DNA from: Agaribacterium sp. ZY112
Lineage (GTDB): Bacteria > Pseudomonadota > Gammaproteobacteria > Pseudomonadales > Cellvibrionaceae
Direction of reading: 5' to 3'
DNA length: 64,000 nucleotides
Assembly (NCBI RefSeq): GCF_041346925.1
Contig: NZ_CP166840.1
Location: 248,001 to 312,000 of the forward strand
Positions 1-7,746 of the stretch are shown here, piece by piece. The notes under the pieces were generated by a model that had not been told where the DNA came from, made no database searches, and worked only from the letters and a program-made list of their open reading frames with translations. The translations under genes were made by a program, and so were the position numbers. Position 1 is the stretch's first letter. Each line of letters starts with the position of its first letter.

Positions 1-1
1 T

Positions 2-511
2 GCAAATAGTATTTGTATGTGTGGTACAAGCCCTTGTGATAACGGCTCAGATGATGACACTTCTGACGACTCCAATGGAGGCGACTCTAATCTCGTAAGT
101 CTAAGAAAAGGAAACAGCAGCAACTACGCCCTTGATGCAGGAAATGGTGGTAGCAACGGCCAAAACATTGCTCTTTGGAATTACAGCGCCAATAACATTA
201 ACCAGCAGTGGCTAGAAATAGACCGTGGCAATGGCTATTACAGCTACCAAAAAAACAGCACCAATTATTGTATCGATGGAGGCAATGGCGGTTCTAATCT
301 TGCAAACCTATATCTATGGACCTGCAATAATAACAACCATAACCAACACTGGAAAAAGATAGCCCTAGGCAATAACAAATATAGATTAGAAAAACGTAAC
401 GCCAGTGCCTACTCGATAGATGGCAATAACGGTGGCGCTGCGGGCCAGAATGTCTATTTATGGTCATCGAATAGCGGTAACGGCAACCAACAGTGGATTA
501 TTAGTAACTAA
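2..511 (+). CDS. Secreted protein with C-terminal ricin-type beta-trefoil (CBM13) domain, 5' partial
   Basis: The reading frame is open to the left edge of the window, so only the C-terminal part is visible. The first ATG at 17 is probably internal, because it follows Cys-rich coding sequence. An acidic Ser/Asp/Gly/Asn linker of about 30 residues precedes three repeats of about 45 residues. Each repeat ends in a QxW-type motif (NQQWLEI, NQHWKKI, NQQWIIS), the hallmark of the ricin B/CBM13 beta-trefoil. Such modules bind galactose- or xylose-containing polysaccharides and are usually appended to secreted hydrolases; the catalytic part would lie upstream, outside the window. Cysteines in the first repeats suggest disulfides. 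The family call is firm; the sugar ligand and the enzyme are unknown. Confidence 0.85.
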   Translation, partial: ANSICMCGTSPCDNGSDDDTSDDSNGGDSNLVSLRKGNSSNYALDAGNGGSNGQNIALWNYSANNINQQWLEIDRGNGYYSYQKNSTNYCIDGGNGGSNLANLYLWTCNNNNHNQHWKKIALGNNKYRLEKRNASAYSIDGNNGGAAGQNVYLWSSNSGNGNQQWIISN

Positions 512-517
512 CCTGTT

Positions 518-552
518 TAGCTTGGTTTAAGCGCAGCATTTAAACCAAGCTA
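518..552 (+). terminator. Hairpin after the CBM13 gene
   Basis: A perfect 13-bp inverted repeat (518-530 with 540-552, nine-base loop) starts seven bases after the stop codon. It has no clear T-run afterwards, so it may be a weak terminator or an mRNA 3' stabilising stem. Confidence 0.5.
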
Positions 553-577
553 ATTCTTAAGACAAAGTACAAATAAG

Positions 578-645
578 CGGCAGCCTAAAAACTGATTAGA
601 ACGGTGGCTAAACAACCGTTCATAATAAGCTGTTTCTAGCTGCCG
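578..645. repeat. Nested inverted repeats in the intergenic region
   Basis: Outer 7-bp arms (578-584, CGGCAGC, with 639-645, GCTGCCG) enclose inner 7-bp arms (599-605, GAACGGT, with 615-621, ACCGTTC). No ORF covers the region. This could be the leader of the next gene or a small structured RNA; no function is assigned. Confidence 0.35.
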
Positions 646-689
646 ATTTAGCCCTACTTTTTTTATACCCATCAACCTTAAAAACATGT

Positions 690-2096
690 ATGAACACAGT
701 AAGATCACTCAATATTAAAACATGGAAACTAGGCATTTTGACCCTGGCCTGCTTCACACTGGGGTTTTTATGTCACGCAACCTTGTTTTCAAAAAATAGT
801 GATCTAATCCCCAATGGAAAAATATCGTTTGCACAATCCAAAATCAACAACACAACAAGTGATCAGCGCACAAACAGTTACAACAAAAGTTTACAAGAAT
901 CTAGCGGCCTAACAATTAAAGCCCACCATCAACCCGTATTTAAAAGTGCCAAACAAATAAAAAAACAGATAACTCAACTAAACAAGGCACCGAACAACAG
1001 CTTAAACGACTCCATACTAAACATCTCTATTGCTGAGTGGGCACAAGTATCCCCAGAAGAAGCCCTACAACACCTACTCACTTTAAACAATCAAGAACAG
1101 CAAAAACTAATACCTGTACTTATGGCTGTGGCAGGCCAAAATAAAAATAACTTTATAGAGAACTGGCTTCAACAGAACAAACAACACAAGCAGCACGCTT
1201 ATTGGGCACAAGCTTATTATCATAGCTATGCCCACAGCGCCCCAGAAGCAGCACTACAGAGTTTAAATGAACATTACAGTGCGGATGAACGAGGAGACCT
1301 ACTAAGCAGCATCATTGATGCTTGGGCCAAACTAAATATTGACGCCACACTTAACTGGTTAGATCAACAACAAACCAATACGCTTACACAAGAGCTATAT
1401 AATCGGGCCATAAACCAATATATTCAGCAAGATCCAAGTAGTGCGGCATTGCTCGTGACAAAACTTAATGCAAGCGATAACAAAAACCAACTCATTTCTG
1501 CTACTGCAAATGCTTTAGCACAACAAGATATCTATGGCGCCCTAGACTGGGCAGAAACACTTCAAGGGAATGAGCGCGCGATTGCACTCTCAACAGTGAT
1601 GAACGACTGGGCTTCGCAAGGCATTCCAGAAGCGGCTCTAGACTATGTTTTAGCAGATAACAACCTTCAATCTAACAGCGATGTTTTAGTTGCTACAGTG
1701 AGTAATATTGCCAACCACGATCACTATTTATTAATCGAGCGACTATCTGAATTTAATGAATCAAACAAAGTTATCGTCGTACAAGAAATAGCTAACGCTT
1801 TTATGCGCCAAGATCATGTTAATGACTTTGAACTTTGGTATCAAAATCTTAGCAATGGTGCACAAAGGGAAGCCGCAAGCGTAGCTGCTATTAACGCTAA
1901 CTTACGTAAGCGGCCACAGCTGGCCTTTAAATATGCTGAGAACGTCATATCTTCTCAAAGCAGGAAAAACTATTTAGCGCAAGCGGCCAAATCTTGGGCG
2001 AATGAATCCCCCGCCCAAGCGAGAATAGCAATAGAAACAACAAATGTGCTTAATCCTGAACAGAAGCAAAGCATCTTAAAACAGTTAACAAACTAA
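690..2096 (+). CDS. Membrane-anchored alpha-helical repeat protein of unknown function
   Basis: The 468-residue protein has one hydrophobic segment near the N-terminus (about residues 13-32, a signal anchor or uncleaved signal). A low-complexity Asn/Lys/Gln-rich stretch follows to about residue 100. The rest is helical repeats of about 30-35 residues with a shared pattern in which a Trp-Ala pair begins a helix and 'P/I-x-x-A-L' begins the next. Examples are WAQVSPEEALQHLL, WAKLNIDATLNWL, WAETLQG and WANESPAQARIAI. The pattern resembles TPR/HEAT-type solenoids that serve as protein-binding scaffolds. No catalytic motif is seen, and the gene stands alone between a hairpin and the convergent thiGH genes. 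I do not recognise a named family. Confidence 0.75.
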   Translation: MNTVRSLNIKTWKLGILTLACFTLGFLCHATLFSKNSDLIPNGKISFAQSKINNTTSDQRTNSYNKSLQESSGLTIKAHHQPVFKSAKQIKKQITQLNKAPNNSLNDSILNISIAEWAQVSPEEALQHLLTLNNQEQQKLIPVLMAVAGQNKNNFIENWLQQNKQHKQHAYWAQAYYHSYAHSAPEAALQSLNEHYSADERGDLLSSIIDAWAKLNIDATLNWLDQQQTNTLTQELYNRAINQYIQQDPSSAALLVTKLNASDNKNQLISATANALAQQDIYGALDWAETLQGNERAIALSTVMNDWASQGIPEAALDYVLADNNLQSNSDVLVATVSNIANHDHYLLIERLSEFNESNKVIVVQEIANAFMRQDHVNDFELWYQNLSNGAQREAASVAAINANLRKRPQLAFKYAENVISSQSRKNYLAQAAKSWANESPAQARIAIETTNVLNPEQKQSILKQLTN

Positions 2097-2156
2097 CTTA
2101 ACTCTTAAAGTCTATTACATTCACCTATTGAAACCGTTTATTAAACAAGAGCAATC

Positions 2157-3293
2157 TTAAACACCAGTGGCTGATTCGTTATCCAAACCGATAAAAGCCT
2201 CACTCCAATCTTTCCAAACTACATCGTAGCCACTTTGCTTTAGCATTGTAGCTACGTCACTTGCACTGCGCTCATCACAAATCTCAAACTGCTCCAGCTC
2301 TTCATTTTCTAGGCTATAAGCGCCAGGAGAAGTTCTTGCACCAGCACTCATACTACTAATACCTAGTTTAAATACATGATCACGATAGTGTTGTGACTCC
2401 CGGGTAGATAAGCTCAGATCCACAAAGGGGTTAAACAAACGATACGCGCAGATCAGCTGCAATAGTTCCTTATCACTGATTTCATTTTCAGGTTTAAAGC
2501 CTTCGGCATTACGCAAGCGAGGAAAACTAACACTAAATCGGCTCTGCCAATATTGCCGTTCTAAATACGTTAAATGCAAGGCAGCAAACGCACTGTCTAC
2601 TCGCCAATCCTCTAAGCCTAGAAGTACTCCCAAACCAATCTTATGAACTCTCGCGGCCCCCACTCGATCGTGTGATGCTAAACGGTAGTTAAAATTAGCT
2701 TTATTACCACTTAGGTGATAAGCGCCATAACGTTCTTTGTTATATGTTTCTTGATACAAAGTGACACCATGTAAGCCCTTAGCTCTTAGATACTCATACT
2801 CATCTTGCTCAAAAGGCTGGGTCTCTATACTGACAGAACTAAATAATGGAGACAGAAGATCAAGCGCATTCGCTACATAATCCACGCCAATCTTAATTGT
2901 CTCTCCCGTCACCAATAACAACTGTTGATGGCCTTGATTTTTTAAAGCTTCGGCCTCCATTAAAATTTGGCCGTCTTTTAAAGAACGACGCTTAAATCGA
3001 TTTTTAATACTAAAGCCACAATAAATGCAGTGATTAGCACATTTATTTGACAAATACATCGGTACATAAAGCTGAATGGTTTTACCAAAACACTTACGTG
3101 TTTGCTGCTGGCTTAGCTGGGCCATAGGCTCTAAATAATCTACGGCTGCAGGCGAGATCAAAGCTAGGAAGTCTTGCCAGTTGCGCCTACCTTTTTTATA
3201 CAAAGCGTGCTCAACTTGAGCGGTACTAGAGCTATAGATACGTGTTTTTAATTCACTCCAGCTGTGCTTTTCAAATTCGTTTACAAAACTCAC
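2157..3293 (-). CDS. thiH: 2-iminoacetate synthase ThiH (radical SAM)
   Basis: ThiH cleaves tyrosine using S-adenosylmethionine to give dehydroglycine (2-iminoacetate), the glycine-derived donor for the thiazole ring of thiamine, and p-cresol. The 378-residue length is normal for the family. The radical-SAM cluster motif CANHCIYC (CxxxCxxC) is present near residue 90 and would bind a [4Fe-4S] cluster. The C-terminal half carries the conserved ThiH region (LGVLLGLEDWRVD, PRLRNAEGF, and SAGARTSPGAY). It begins 9 bases after the end of thiG on the same strand, so the two are very probably co-transcribed and act together as in E. coli. The other thiamine genes (thiC, thiE, thiF, thiS) are not in the window. 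Confidence 0.95.
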   Translation of the reverse strand: MSFVNEFEKHSWSELKTRIYSSSTAQVEHALYKKGRRNWQDFLALISPAAVDYLEPMAQLSQQQTRKCFGKTIQLYVPMYLSNKCANHCIYCGFSIKNRFKRRSLKDGQILMEAEALKNQGHQQLLLVTGETIKIGVDYVANALDLLSPLFSSVSIETQPFEQDEYEYLRAKGLHGVTLYQETYNKERYGAYHLSGNKANFNYRLASHDRVGAARVHKIGLGVLLGLEDWRVDSAFAALHLTYLERQYWQSRFSVSFPRLRNAEGFKPENEISDKELLQLICAYRLFNPFVDLSLSTRESQHYRDHVFKLGISSMSAGARTSPGAYSLENEELEQFEICDERSASDVATMLKQSGYDVVWKDWSEAFIGLDNESATGV

Positions 3294-3301
3294 ACTGGCA
3301 C

Positions 3302-4114
3302 CTACAGCTCAAGAAAAGCAGTTAAAGAGCTGCTTTCAACCGCCTGCCGACTAACAGCCGGCAAGGCTGCTTCAAATGCCGTTCGACCACACTCTACGCC
3401 CTGTTTAAATGCCGCCGCCATTGCAATGGGGTCTCCAGCTGCAGCAATCGCGCTATTAACAAGCACTGCATCAGCGCCTAACTCCATAGCTGCAGCCGCA
3501 TGTGAAGGCGCCCCCAAACCCGCATCAATCACAACCGGAACCTGTGTTTGCTCAATAATAATTTCCAACATACTCAAGGTGCTTAAGCCCTGATTACTAC
3601 CAATAGGTGCGGCTAAAGGCATCACTGCCGCTGCCCCCGCTTCCTCTAAGCGCTTACACAAAACTGGATCAGCACTGCAATAAGGCAGAACAACAAAACC
3701 TTGTTCGGTTAATAACTCACAGGCCTTTAAGGTTTCAATGGGGTCGGGTAATAAATAGCGAGGGTCAGGATGAATCTCGAGTTTAAGCCATTGGGTACCC
3801 AACATCTCACGCCCCATCAGGGCGATTTTAAAAGCCTCTTCGGCCGTTCTTGCACCTGATGTATTGGGTAATAAATCGACCCCCAAATCGATCAAGGCTC
3901 GGGCTAAATCAAATTCAGGTTTATCTGGATTCACCCGACGGAAAGCTAGGGTGACCAACTGCGTCGCACTAGCAGCAATGGCGTGCTTCATCTGCTCAAA
4001 AGACCCAAACTTTCCCGTCCCCATAAACAGGCGAGAATCAAAGCTTCTATCGTGTATTTTTAAGTTCGTTTTTTTCACTGCAAGCCCATCCCCAAGATTG
4101 CCAAAGTCGACCAT
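3302..4114 (-). CDS. thiG: Thiazole synthase ThiG
   Basis: ThiG is a TIM-barrel enzyme that joins deoxyxylulose 5-phosphate, thiocarboxylated ThiS and dehydroglycine into the thiamine thiazole phosphate. Family signatures include [12 protein letters not shown] near the N-terminus, [14 protein letters not shown], the KLEIHPD segment holding the Schiff-base lysine, and [21 protein letters not shown] at the phosphate site. At 270 residues it has about 15 extra N-terminal residues relative to E. coli ThiG. A start nearer the MGTGKF block is not obvious, so the first ATG is kept. No ThiS ORF precedes it, and no TPP-riboswitch consensus is visible between its start and 4270, so regulation by thiamine cannot be shown here. 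Confidence 0.95.
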   Translation of the reverse strand: MVDFGNLGDGLAVKKTNLKIHDRSFDSRLFMGTGKFGSFEQMKHAIAASATQLVTLAFRRVNPDKPEFDLARALIDLGVDLLPNTSGARTAEEAFKIALMGREMLGTQWLKLEIHPDPRYLLPDPIETLKACELLTEQGFVVLPYCSADPVLCKRLEEAGAAAVMPLAAPIGSNQGLSTLSMLEIIIEQTQVPVVIDAGLGAPSHAAAAMELGADAVLVNSAIAAAGDPIAMAAAFKQGVECGRTAFEAALPAVSRQAVESSSLTAFLEL

Positions 4115-4246
4115 ATAAGGGCAGCTATCCTAACTTCGATTTTGTCGTTCACATTAGCCGATATCAAAAAGACCGCGGAAGGCAGAAGCTCACACACGAC
4201 TTATGCCCCTCACCCAAGACTTGAGTGTCGAACCTCCATGTATAAC

Positions 4247-4288
4247 TTGACTCCTTAGACTCACAAAAGCATAATGCGAATCATTATT
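4247..4288 (+). promoter_or_regulatory. Sigma70 promoter with overlapping Fur box
   Basis: A -35 TTGACT (4247-4252) and a -10 CATAAT (4270-4275) are separated by exactly 17 bases. The segment 4270-4288 matches the 19-bp Fur consensus at 15 positions and covers the -10 element, so Fe(II)-Fur would block RNA polymerase. The promoter points toward the small membrane ORF and the flavodoxin operon. Fur control is inferred from the match. Confidence 0.75.
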
Positions 4289-4312
4289 GTTTGCATGTAT
4301 TATTCACGCCCT

Positions 4313-4498
4313 ATGACCTACCGGCCTAAACTCTTGCTCACTAGCTTCTTTGCGCTTACCACAAGCTCACTGATGTATACGCTGCATCAACACGCAAAGT
4401 AGTTTTATTTACCTAACCTTAGGGCTCGGCTTAATGGGGCTTATGTTAGTACTCCTCAAACTTATTGATTACTCGTCACAACAGGCTAGCCCTAGAAC
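4313..4498 (+). pseudogene. Possible frameshifted two-TM small membrane protein downstream of the Fur-box promoter
   Basis: An ATG at 4313 opens a 29-codon frame (MTYRPKLLL...) that contains one hydrophobic segment and stops at 4400-4402. A second frame overlaps that stop and runs on with a strongly hydrophobic stretch of about 20 residues (YLTLGLGLMGLMLVLLKLI), ending at 4496-4498, but it has no ATG before residue M at about 4434. Joined by one frameshift near 4395-4402 the two would make one protein of about 63 residues with two membrane segments. It may equally be two tiny membrane proteins, or chance. The position directly behind a Fur-box promoter makes a real gene likely. Confidence 0.35.
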
Positions 4499-4555
4499 TT
4501 CGTCTATTTAGTCACAGAGAAACAGCTTCACCCAGTAAACAACAAAGGAATACCC

Positions 4556-5092
4556 ATGAACCTAAATTGCGCTCTTATCTTTGGTACTGACACAGGTAAC
4601 ACCGAAGAAATGGCCGAAAAAATAGCCGATGCCTTTGTACAGCACGGGCTTAGTTTAGAGCTGATAAATGTTAGCGACTGCAGCGTTGAACAGATTGAGA
4701 CGTTTGATTTTATTATCATGGGCATACCAACCTGGGACTTTGGCGGCATACAAGAAGACTGGGAAGAATTCGAGCAAGACATCTTGCGCTGCCAACTTAA
4801 AGAGAAAACCGTCGCACTTTACGGCATGGGTGATCAACTAGGCTATGGCGACTATTTTGTAGATGCTATGGGCTGGCTGTATGAACGAGTTGCAAAAAGT
4901 GGGGCAAGGGTTATTGGCGCATGGCCAACAGAAGGTTATGACTTCGCCGCCTCTCTTGCCGTCAATGAAGATAACAGCCTATTTTGTGGATTAGCTATTG
5001 ATGATGACCAACAGTTTGATTTAACAGATGAACGAATAGAACGCTGGGTACTGCAATTATTAGCTGAACTTAATGAAATCGAGGCTGCTTAA
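4556..5092 (+). CDS. Flavodoxin (long-chain type)
   Basis: Flavodoxins are small FMN electron carriers that replace ferredoxin when iron is scarce. The N-terminal FMN-phosphate loop FGTDTGNTEEMA (T-x-T-G-x-T, about residues 9-20), the GIPTWDFGG loop and the YGMGDQLGYGDYFVDAMG segment around the second FMN loop are all present. The length of 178 residues with the inserted loop indicates the long-chain class (FldA-like). It lies about 270 bases behind a promoter with a Fur box, which fits induction under iron limitation. The next gene begins one base after its stop codon, so the flavodoxin heads an operon with a two-component system, which is unusual. The partner redox enzyme cannot be deduced. 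Confidence 0.93.
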   Translation: MNLNCALIFGTDTGNTEEMAEKIADAFVQHGLSLELINVSDCSVEQIETFDFIIMGIPTWDFGGIQEDWEEFEQDILRCQLKEKTVALYGMGDQLGYGDYFVDAMGWLYERVAKSGARVIGAWPTEGYDFAASLAVNEDNSLFCGLAIDDDQQFDLTDERIERWVLQLLAELNEIEAA

Positions 5093-5093
5093 T

Positions 5094-5534
5094 ATGTTAA
5101 GCCAACATCATCAGATAATCAGCCCAAAGCCCAAGCAACAAGTAAATTACAAGCCCCACTTAAAACAAGCTCGGCACTATTTAAAACAAAATAACTGGGA
5201 TACAGCCGTTCTTTTTTATAGCGAAAGCCTAAGTGCTCTAGAAAAACAGCTCTCAAGTAACCAGTGTGAAAACTGCAAACGCATCTTAGCTCAACAGTTT
5301 TGTAGAATAAGTATTGAGCTAATTTACAGTTTAAGACGCTGCAAGCAGGTCAACACCTCTAACTCTGTAGTGAAGCTTCACTCTTGGCAATTACGTAAAG
5401 AACTTGGCAGTACAGTTAGCCAAAACTATATTAAAGCACTAAATAAAATGAACAGTTTATGCCTGAATAAAGCAGGCGTCTGGCTTAAAGTACTATTCGC
5501 CCAAGATGAAAAAGCCAATGCTGTCCTGCATTAA
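5094..5534 (+). CDS. Unknown protein between flavodoxin and response regulator
   Basis: I do not recognise this protein of about 146 residues. The ATG at 5094, one base after the flavodoxin stop, is preferred over one at 5073 that would overlap the flavodoxin. The sequence is basic and rich in Gln, Lys and Leu, with no signal peptide. The segment HLKQARHYLKQNNWDTAVLF resembles a TPR-like helix pair, and a Cys pair (CENC) follows at about residues 62-65. Its 3' end overlaps the response-regulator ORF by 29 bases, so translation is probably coupled. Position suggests an accessory to the flavodoxin or the two-component system; CENC could bind metal or be redox-active, which is speculation. Confidence 0.65.
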   Translation: MLSQHHQIISPKPKQQVNYKPHLKQARHYLKQNNWDTAVLFYSESLSALEKQLSSNQCENCKRILAQQFCRISIELIYSLRRCKQVNTSNSVVKLHSWQLRKELGSTVSQNYIKALNKMNSLCLNKAGVWLKVLFAQDEKANAVLH

Positions 5535-6225
5535 TACAAACAGCGCCACGACGGCACACATTCTCATTGCCGAAGATGACCCTGAATTAAATTCTCAAAT
5601 GAGCCAATTACTGCAGGAGTCCGGCTACTGTGTAGACAGCTGTTTTGATGGTGACGAGGCTTTAATTCTTGCATCGAATAATCGCTATCAAATGTTGTTA
5701 TTAGATTTAATGCTACCTAAGCGAGACGGCTTAAGCACCTTAAATATATTGCGAAAAAAAAGCCAACTTCCTGTCATTATCGTCACAGCCAAAGGGGCTG
5801 AAGAAGAGCGTATTCTTGGTCTGCAAAATGGTGCGGATGACTATATAAGCAAACCCTTTAACAGTACCGAACTGCTACTTCGTATTGAAGCTTTATTAAG
5901 ACGAAGTCAAACAAGCGAAATCGAGCATAAACTCATACAAGAGCTTCACAATCTAGAATTAAACTCAAAACAACAAAGTGCCATATTTAACGGTATCAAC
6001 CTTAATTTTAGCCAAATACAATTTCAATTATTATGGGAACTTGGTATCAACCAAGGGCAAGTACTAAGCAAGGCCTATCTATCCCAACAAATTCTCAAGC
6101 GTCACCTTGGCGCTTACGACAGAAGCTTGGATATGCATCTAAGCCGTATTCGGCGCAAGCTCAATGAAATAGGCTGGCAAGGTCAACTACAAACCATTCA
6201 CGGAAAAGGGTATTGCTACATATGA
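5506..6225 (+). CDS. OmpR-family response regulator
   Basis: This 239-residue two-domain regulator has an N-terminal receiver and a C-terminal winged-helix DNA-binding domain. The receiver shows the acidic pocket (AEDD, about residues 22-25), the phospho-acceptor Asp67 in LLLDLMLPKRDG and the conserved Lys116 in DYISKPF. The effector domain ends with SRIRRKLNEIGW and TIHGKGYCY, typical of OmpR/PhoB members. Translation could begin at 5506 or at the ATG 5518. Its stop overlaps the kinase start as ATGA, so kinase and regulator form a coupled pair. Plausible targets are its own operon and the adjacent receptor gene, which carries a long palindrome upstream. Confidence 0.93.
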   Translation: MKKPMLSCINTNSATTAHILIAEDDPELNSQMSQLLQESGYCVDSCFDGDEALILASNNRYQMLLLDLMLPKRDGLSTLNILRKKSQLPVIIVTAKGAEEERILGLQNGADDYISKPFNSTELLLRIEALLRRSQTSEIEHKLIQELHNLELNSKQQSAIFNGINLNFSQIQFQLLWELGINQGQVLSKAYLSQQILKRHLGAYDRSLDMHLSRIRRKLNEIGWQGQLQTIHGKGYCYI

Positions 6226-7565
6226 GTCGTCGTCTTTTTTGGCGGCTTTGTTTGTTCTTTGCTGCGGGCATTGTTGCGCTCTTTTATGTAATCAACCTCT
6301 TGGCAATACAAGCAGAGCAAGACATGAGCTTATTAGCCGAAGAAGATCGCCAGCAATTAAAGACCTGGGGTTTAGAGGCGGAGCAATTATATCTAAGTGG
6401 AGATTACGAAAAACTAAAACAATGGTTACTCAAGCTTGAGCAACAGGAGCAAAGCCAAGCTGCTGTTCTGGAACATAACATAAAGCTAGTAGCCGGAGAT
6501 AAACTAAACCGTGATCGCTACACAGCTTATAATTTCGGCCGGAGTGTCGACTGGAAAATTCATCTACATTTCAAAGACAGCCCTGTTATGGAAGTGCCCT
6601 TTAGCCAAGGACAGAGTAGCTTTTTAATCCAGCTTCCCGAGCGCATGCACCCCGGAACCTATTGGCAGACAACACGCTGGTTATTACATATTGTTTTACC
6701 AATGGCCTTACTTGCCCTACTCGCTATCCGTCTTTACGCTTATATTATGCAGCCCTTAAGCCACTTACAAAAAGCGACCAAAGAATTTGCTCGCGGTAAT
6801 TATGATGTAAGAGCAAGTCAATCCATGCTTAGACCTCACGATGAGTTAAGCGAGCTGGCTCAAACATTTGACCAAATGGCGGCCCATATTGGTAAACAAT
6901 TAGTTAATCAACGTCAGCTTATTGCCGATTTAAGCCACGAATTACGTACACCACTTACTCGCTTGGACATCGCTTTAGACGCCGCACAAAAAAAGCAGAA
7001 CAGTAAAGTAAATTTAAATCGTGTTGAACGCGAATCAAAAAATATAAGGCGCTTGGTTAATGATGCCCTAAGCTTGGCGTGGTTAGAAAATGAAACACCG
7101 GAACACGATAAAGAAACATTAGATCTAGTTGATCTATGCGATGTAATTGTAGACGATGCTCACTTCGAATTTCCTCACAAAGAAATAGACTGCCAACTTC
7201 CAAAACATGCAATTTTACAAAACAGCAGCCATAGAGCGGTAGGTCAAGCCTTAGAGAATGTGCTACGTAACGCCCTACGTTTTACTCCACATGGCAAAAA
7301 AGTGGAACTGTCACTAAGCGATACCAACAGTACTTACCTACTCAGAGTAAAAGACCGCGGCCCTGGTGTTCCTGAAAACCTGCTTGAATCCATCTTTGAA
7401 CCCTTCTTTCGTGTCGATAAAGCCCGCTCACAAGACAACTCCAGTTTTGGTCTTGGTCTCGCTTTAGCCCGTCGCCAACTCGCCCTAGTTGGTGCGAGTA
7501 TTCATGCAAGTAATCGCCGCTCTACTGGGCTGTGTATTTCTATAGAGCTACCTAAAGCACTTTGA
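6222..7565 (+). CDS. Membrane sensor histidine kinase
   Basis: The start at 6222 (MSRRLFWRL) overlaps the regulator's TGA and is preferred over an ATG nine bases earlier. One membrane helix lies at about residues 8-25. A periplasmic sensor of about 130 residues and a second helix (LLHIVLPMALLALLAI) follow. After these come a HAMP segment, a HisKA domain with the phosphorylated His239 in DLSHELRTPLTRLD, and a HATPase domain with N-box (ENVLRNALRF), DRGPGVP and FGLGLALA. Its partner is the preceding OmpR-type regulator. The periplasmic domain has no motif I recognise; the neighbours suggest a signal tied to iron or to the receptor's substrate. Confidence 0.93.
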   Translation: MSRRLFWRLCLFFAAGIVALFYVINLLAIQAEQDMSLLAEEDRQQLKTWGLEAEQLYLSGDYEKLKQWLLKLEQQEQSQAAVLEHNIKLVAGDKLNRDRYTAYNFGRSVDWKIHLHFKDSPVMEVPFSQGQSSFLIQLPERMHPGTYWQTTRWLLHIVLPMALLALLAIRLYAYIMQPLSHLQKATKEFARGNYDVRASQSMLRPHDELSELAQTFDQMAAHIGKQLVNQRQLIADLSHELRTPLTRLDIALDAAQKKQNSKVNLNRVERESKNIRRLVNDALSLAWLENETPEHDKETLDLVDLCDVIVDDAHFEFPHKEIDCQLPKHAILQNSSHRAVGQALENVLRNALRFTPHGKKVELSLSDTNSTYLLRVKDRGPGVPENLLESIFEPFFRVDKARSQDNSSFGLGLALARRQLALVGASIHASNRRSTGLCISIELPKAL

Positions 7566-7638
7566 TTCACACATAAGACTTATTACCCACATCAGTATAA
7601 ATATCGAAAAATTTTCTGCGCCCTGAATTTAAGCCGTA

Positions 7639-7677
7639 ACAGCACTGTTGCATATGTAACAAATGCAACAGTGCTGT
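7639..7677. promoter_or_regulatory. Palindrome with 15-bp arms upstream of the TonB-dependent receptor
   Basis: The arms 7639-7653 and 7663-7677 are perfect inverted complements (ACAGCACTGTTGCAT and its complement) with a nine-base spacer. Each arm also contains a smaller ACAG-N2-CTGT dyad. No T-run follows, so an operator for the adjacent response regulator is more likely than a terminator, although a stem at the end of the kinase mRNA cannot be excluded. Confidence 0.55.
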
Positions 7678-7746
7678 ACCAACAAAGCCTTAATGGGAAT
7701 AATTCGCAATTAGATTTATAGCTAACTTCACACTGAAGGAACATTC

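Noticed and set aside
3264..3593. ORF antisense to thiG on the plus strand
   Set aside because: It lies over a firmly identified conserved gene with no ribosome binding site or homology; it is a shadow frame.
4115..4269. TPP riboswitch upstream of thiG
   Set aside because: No CUGAGA-type and no ACC(C)...UGAUCUGG-type conserved blocks are visible on the minus strand in this interval.
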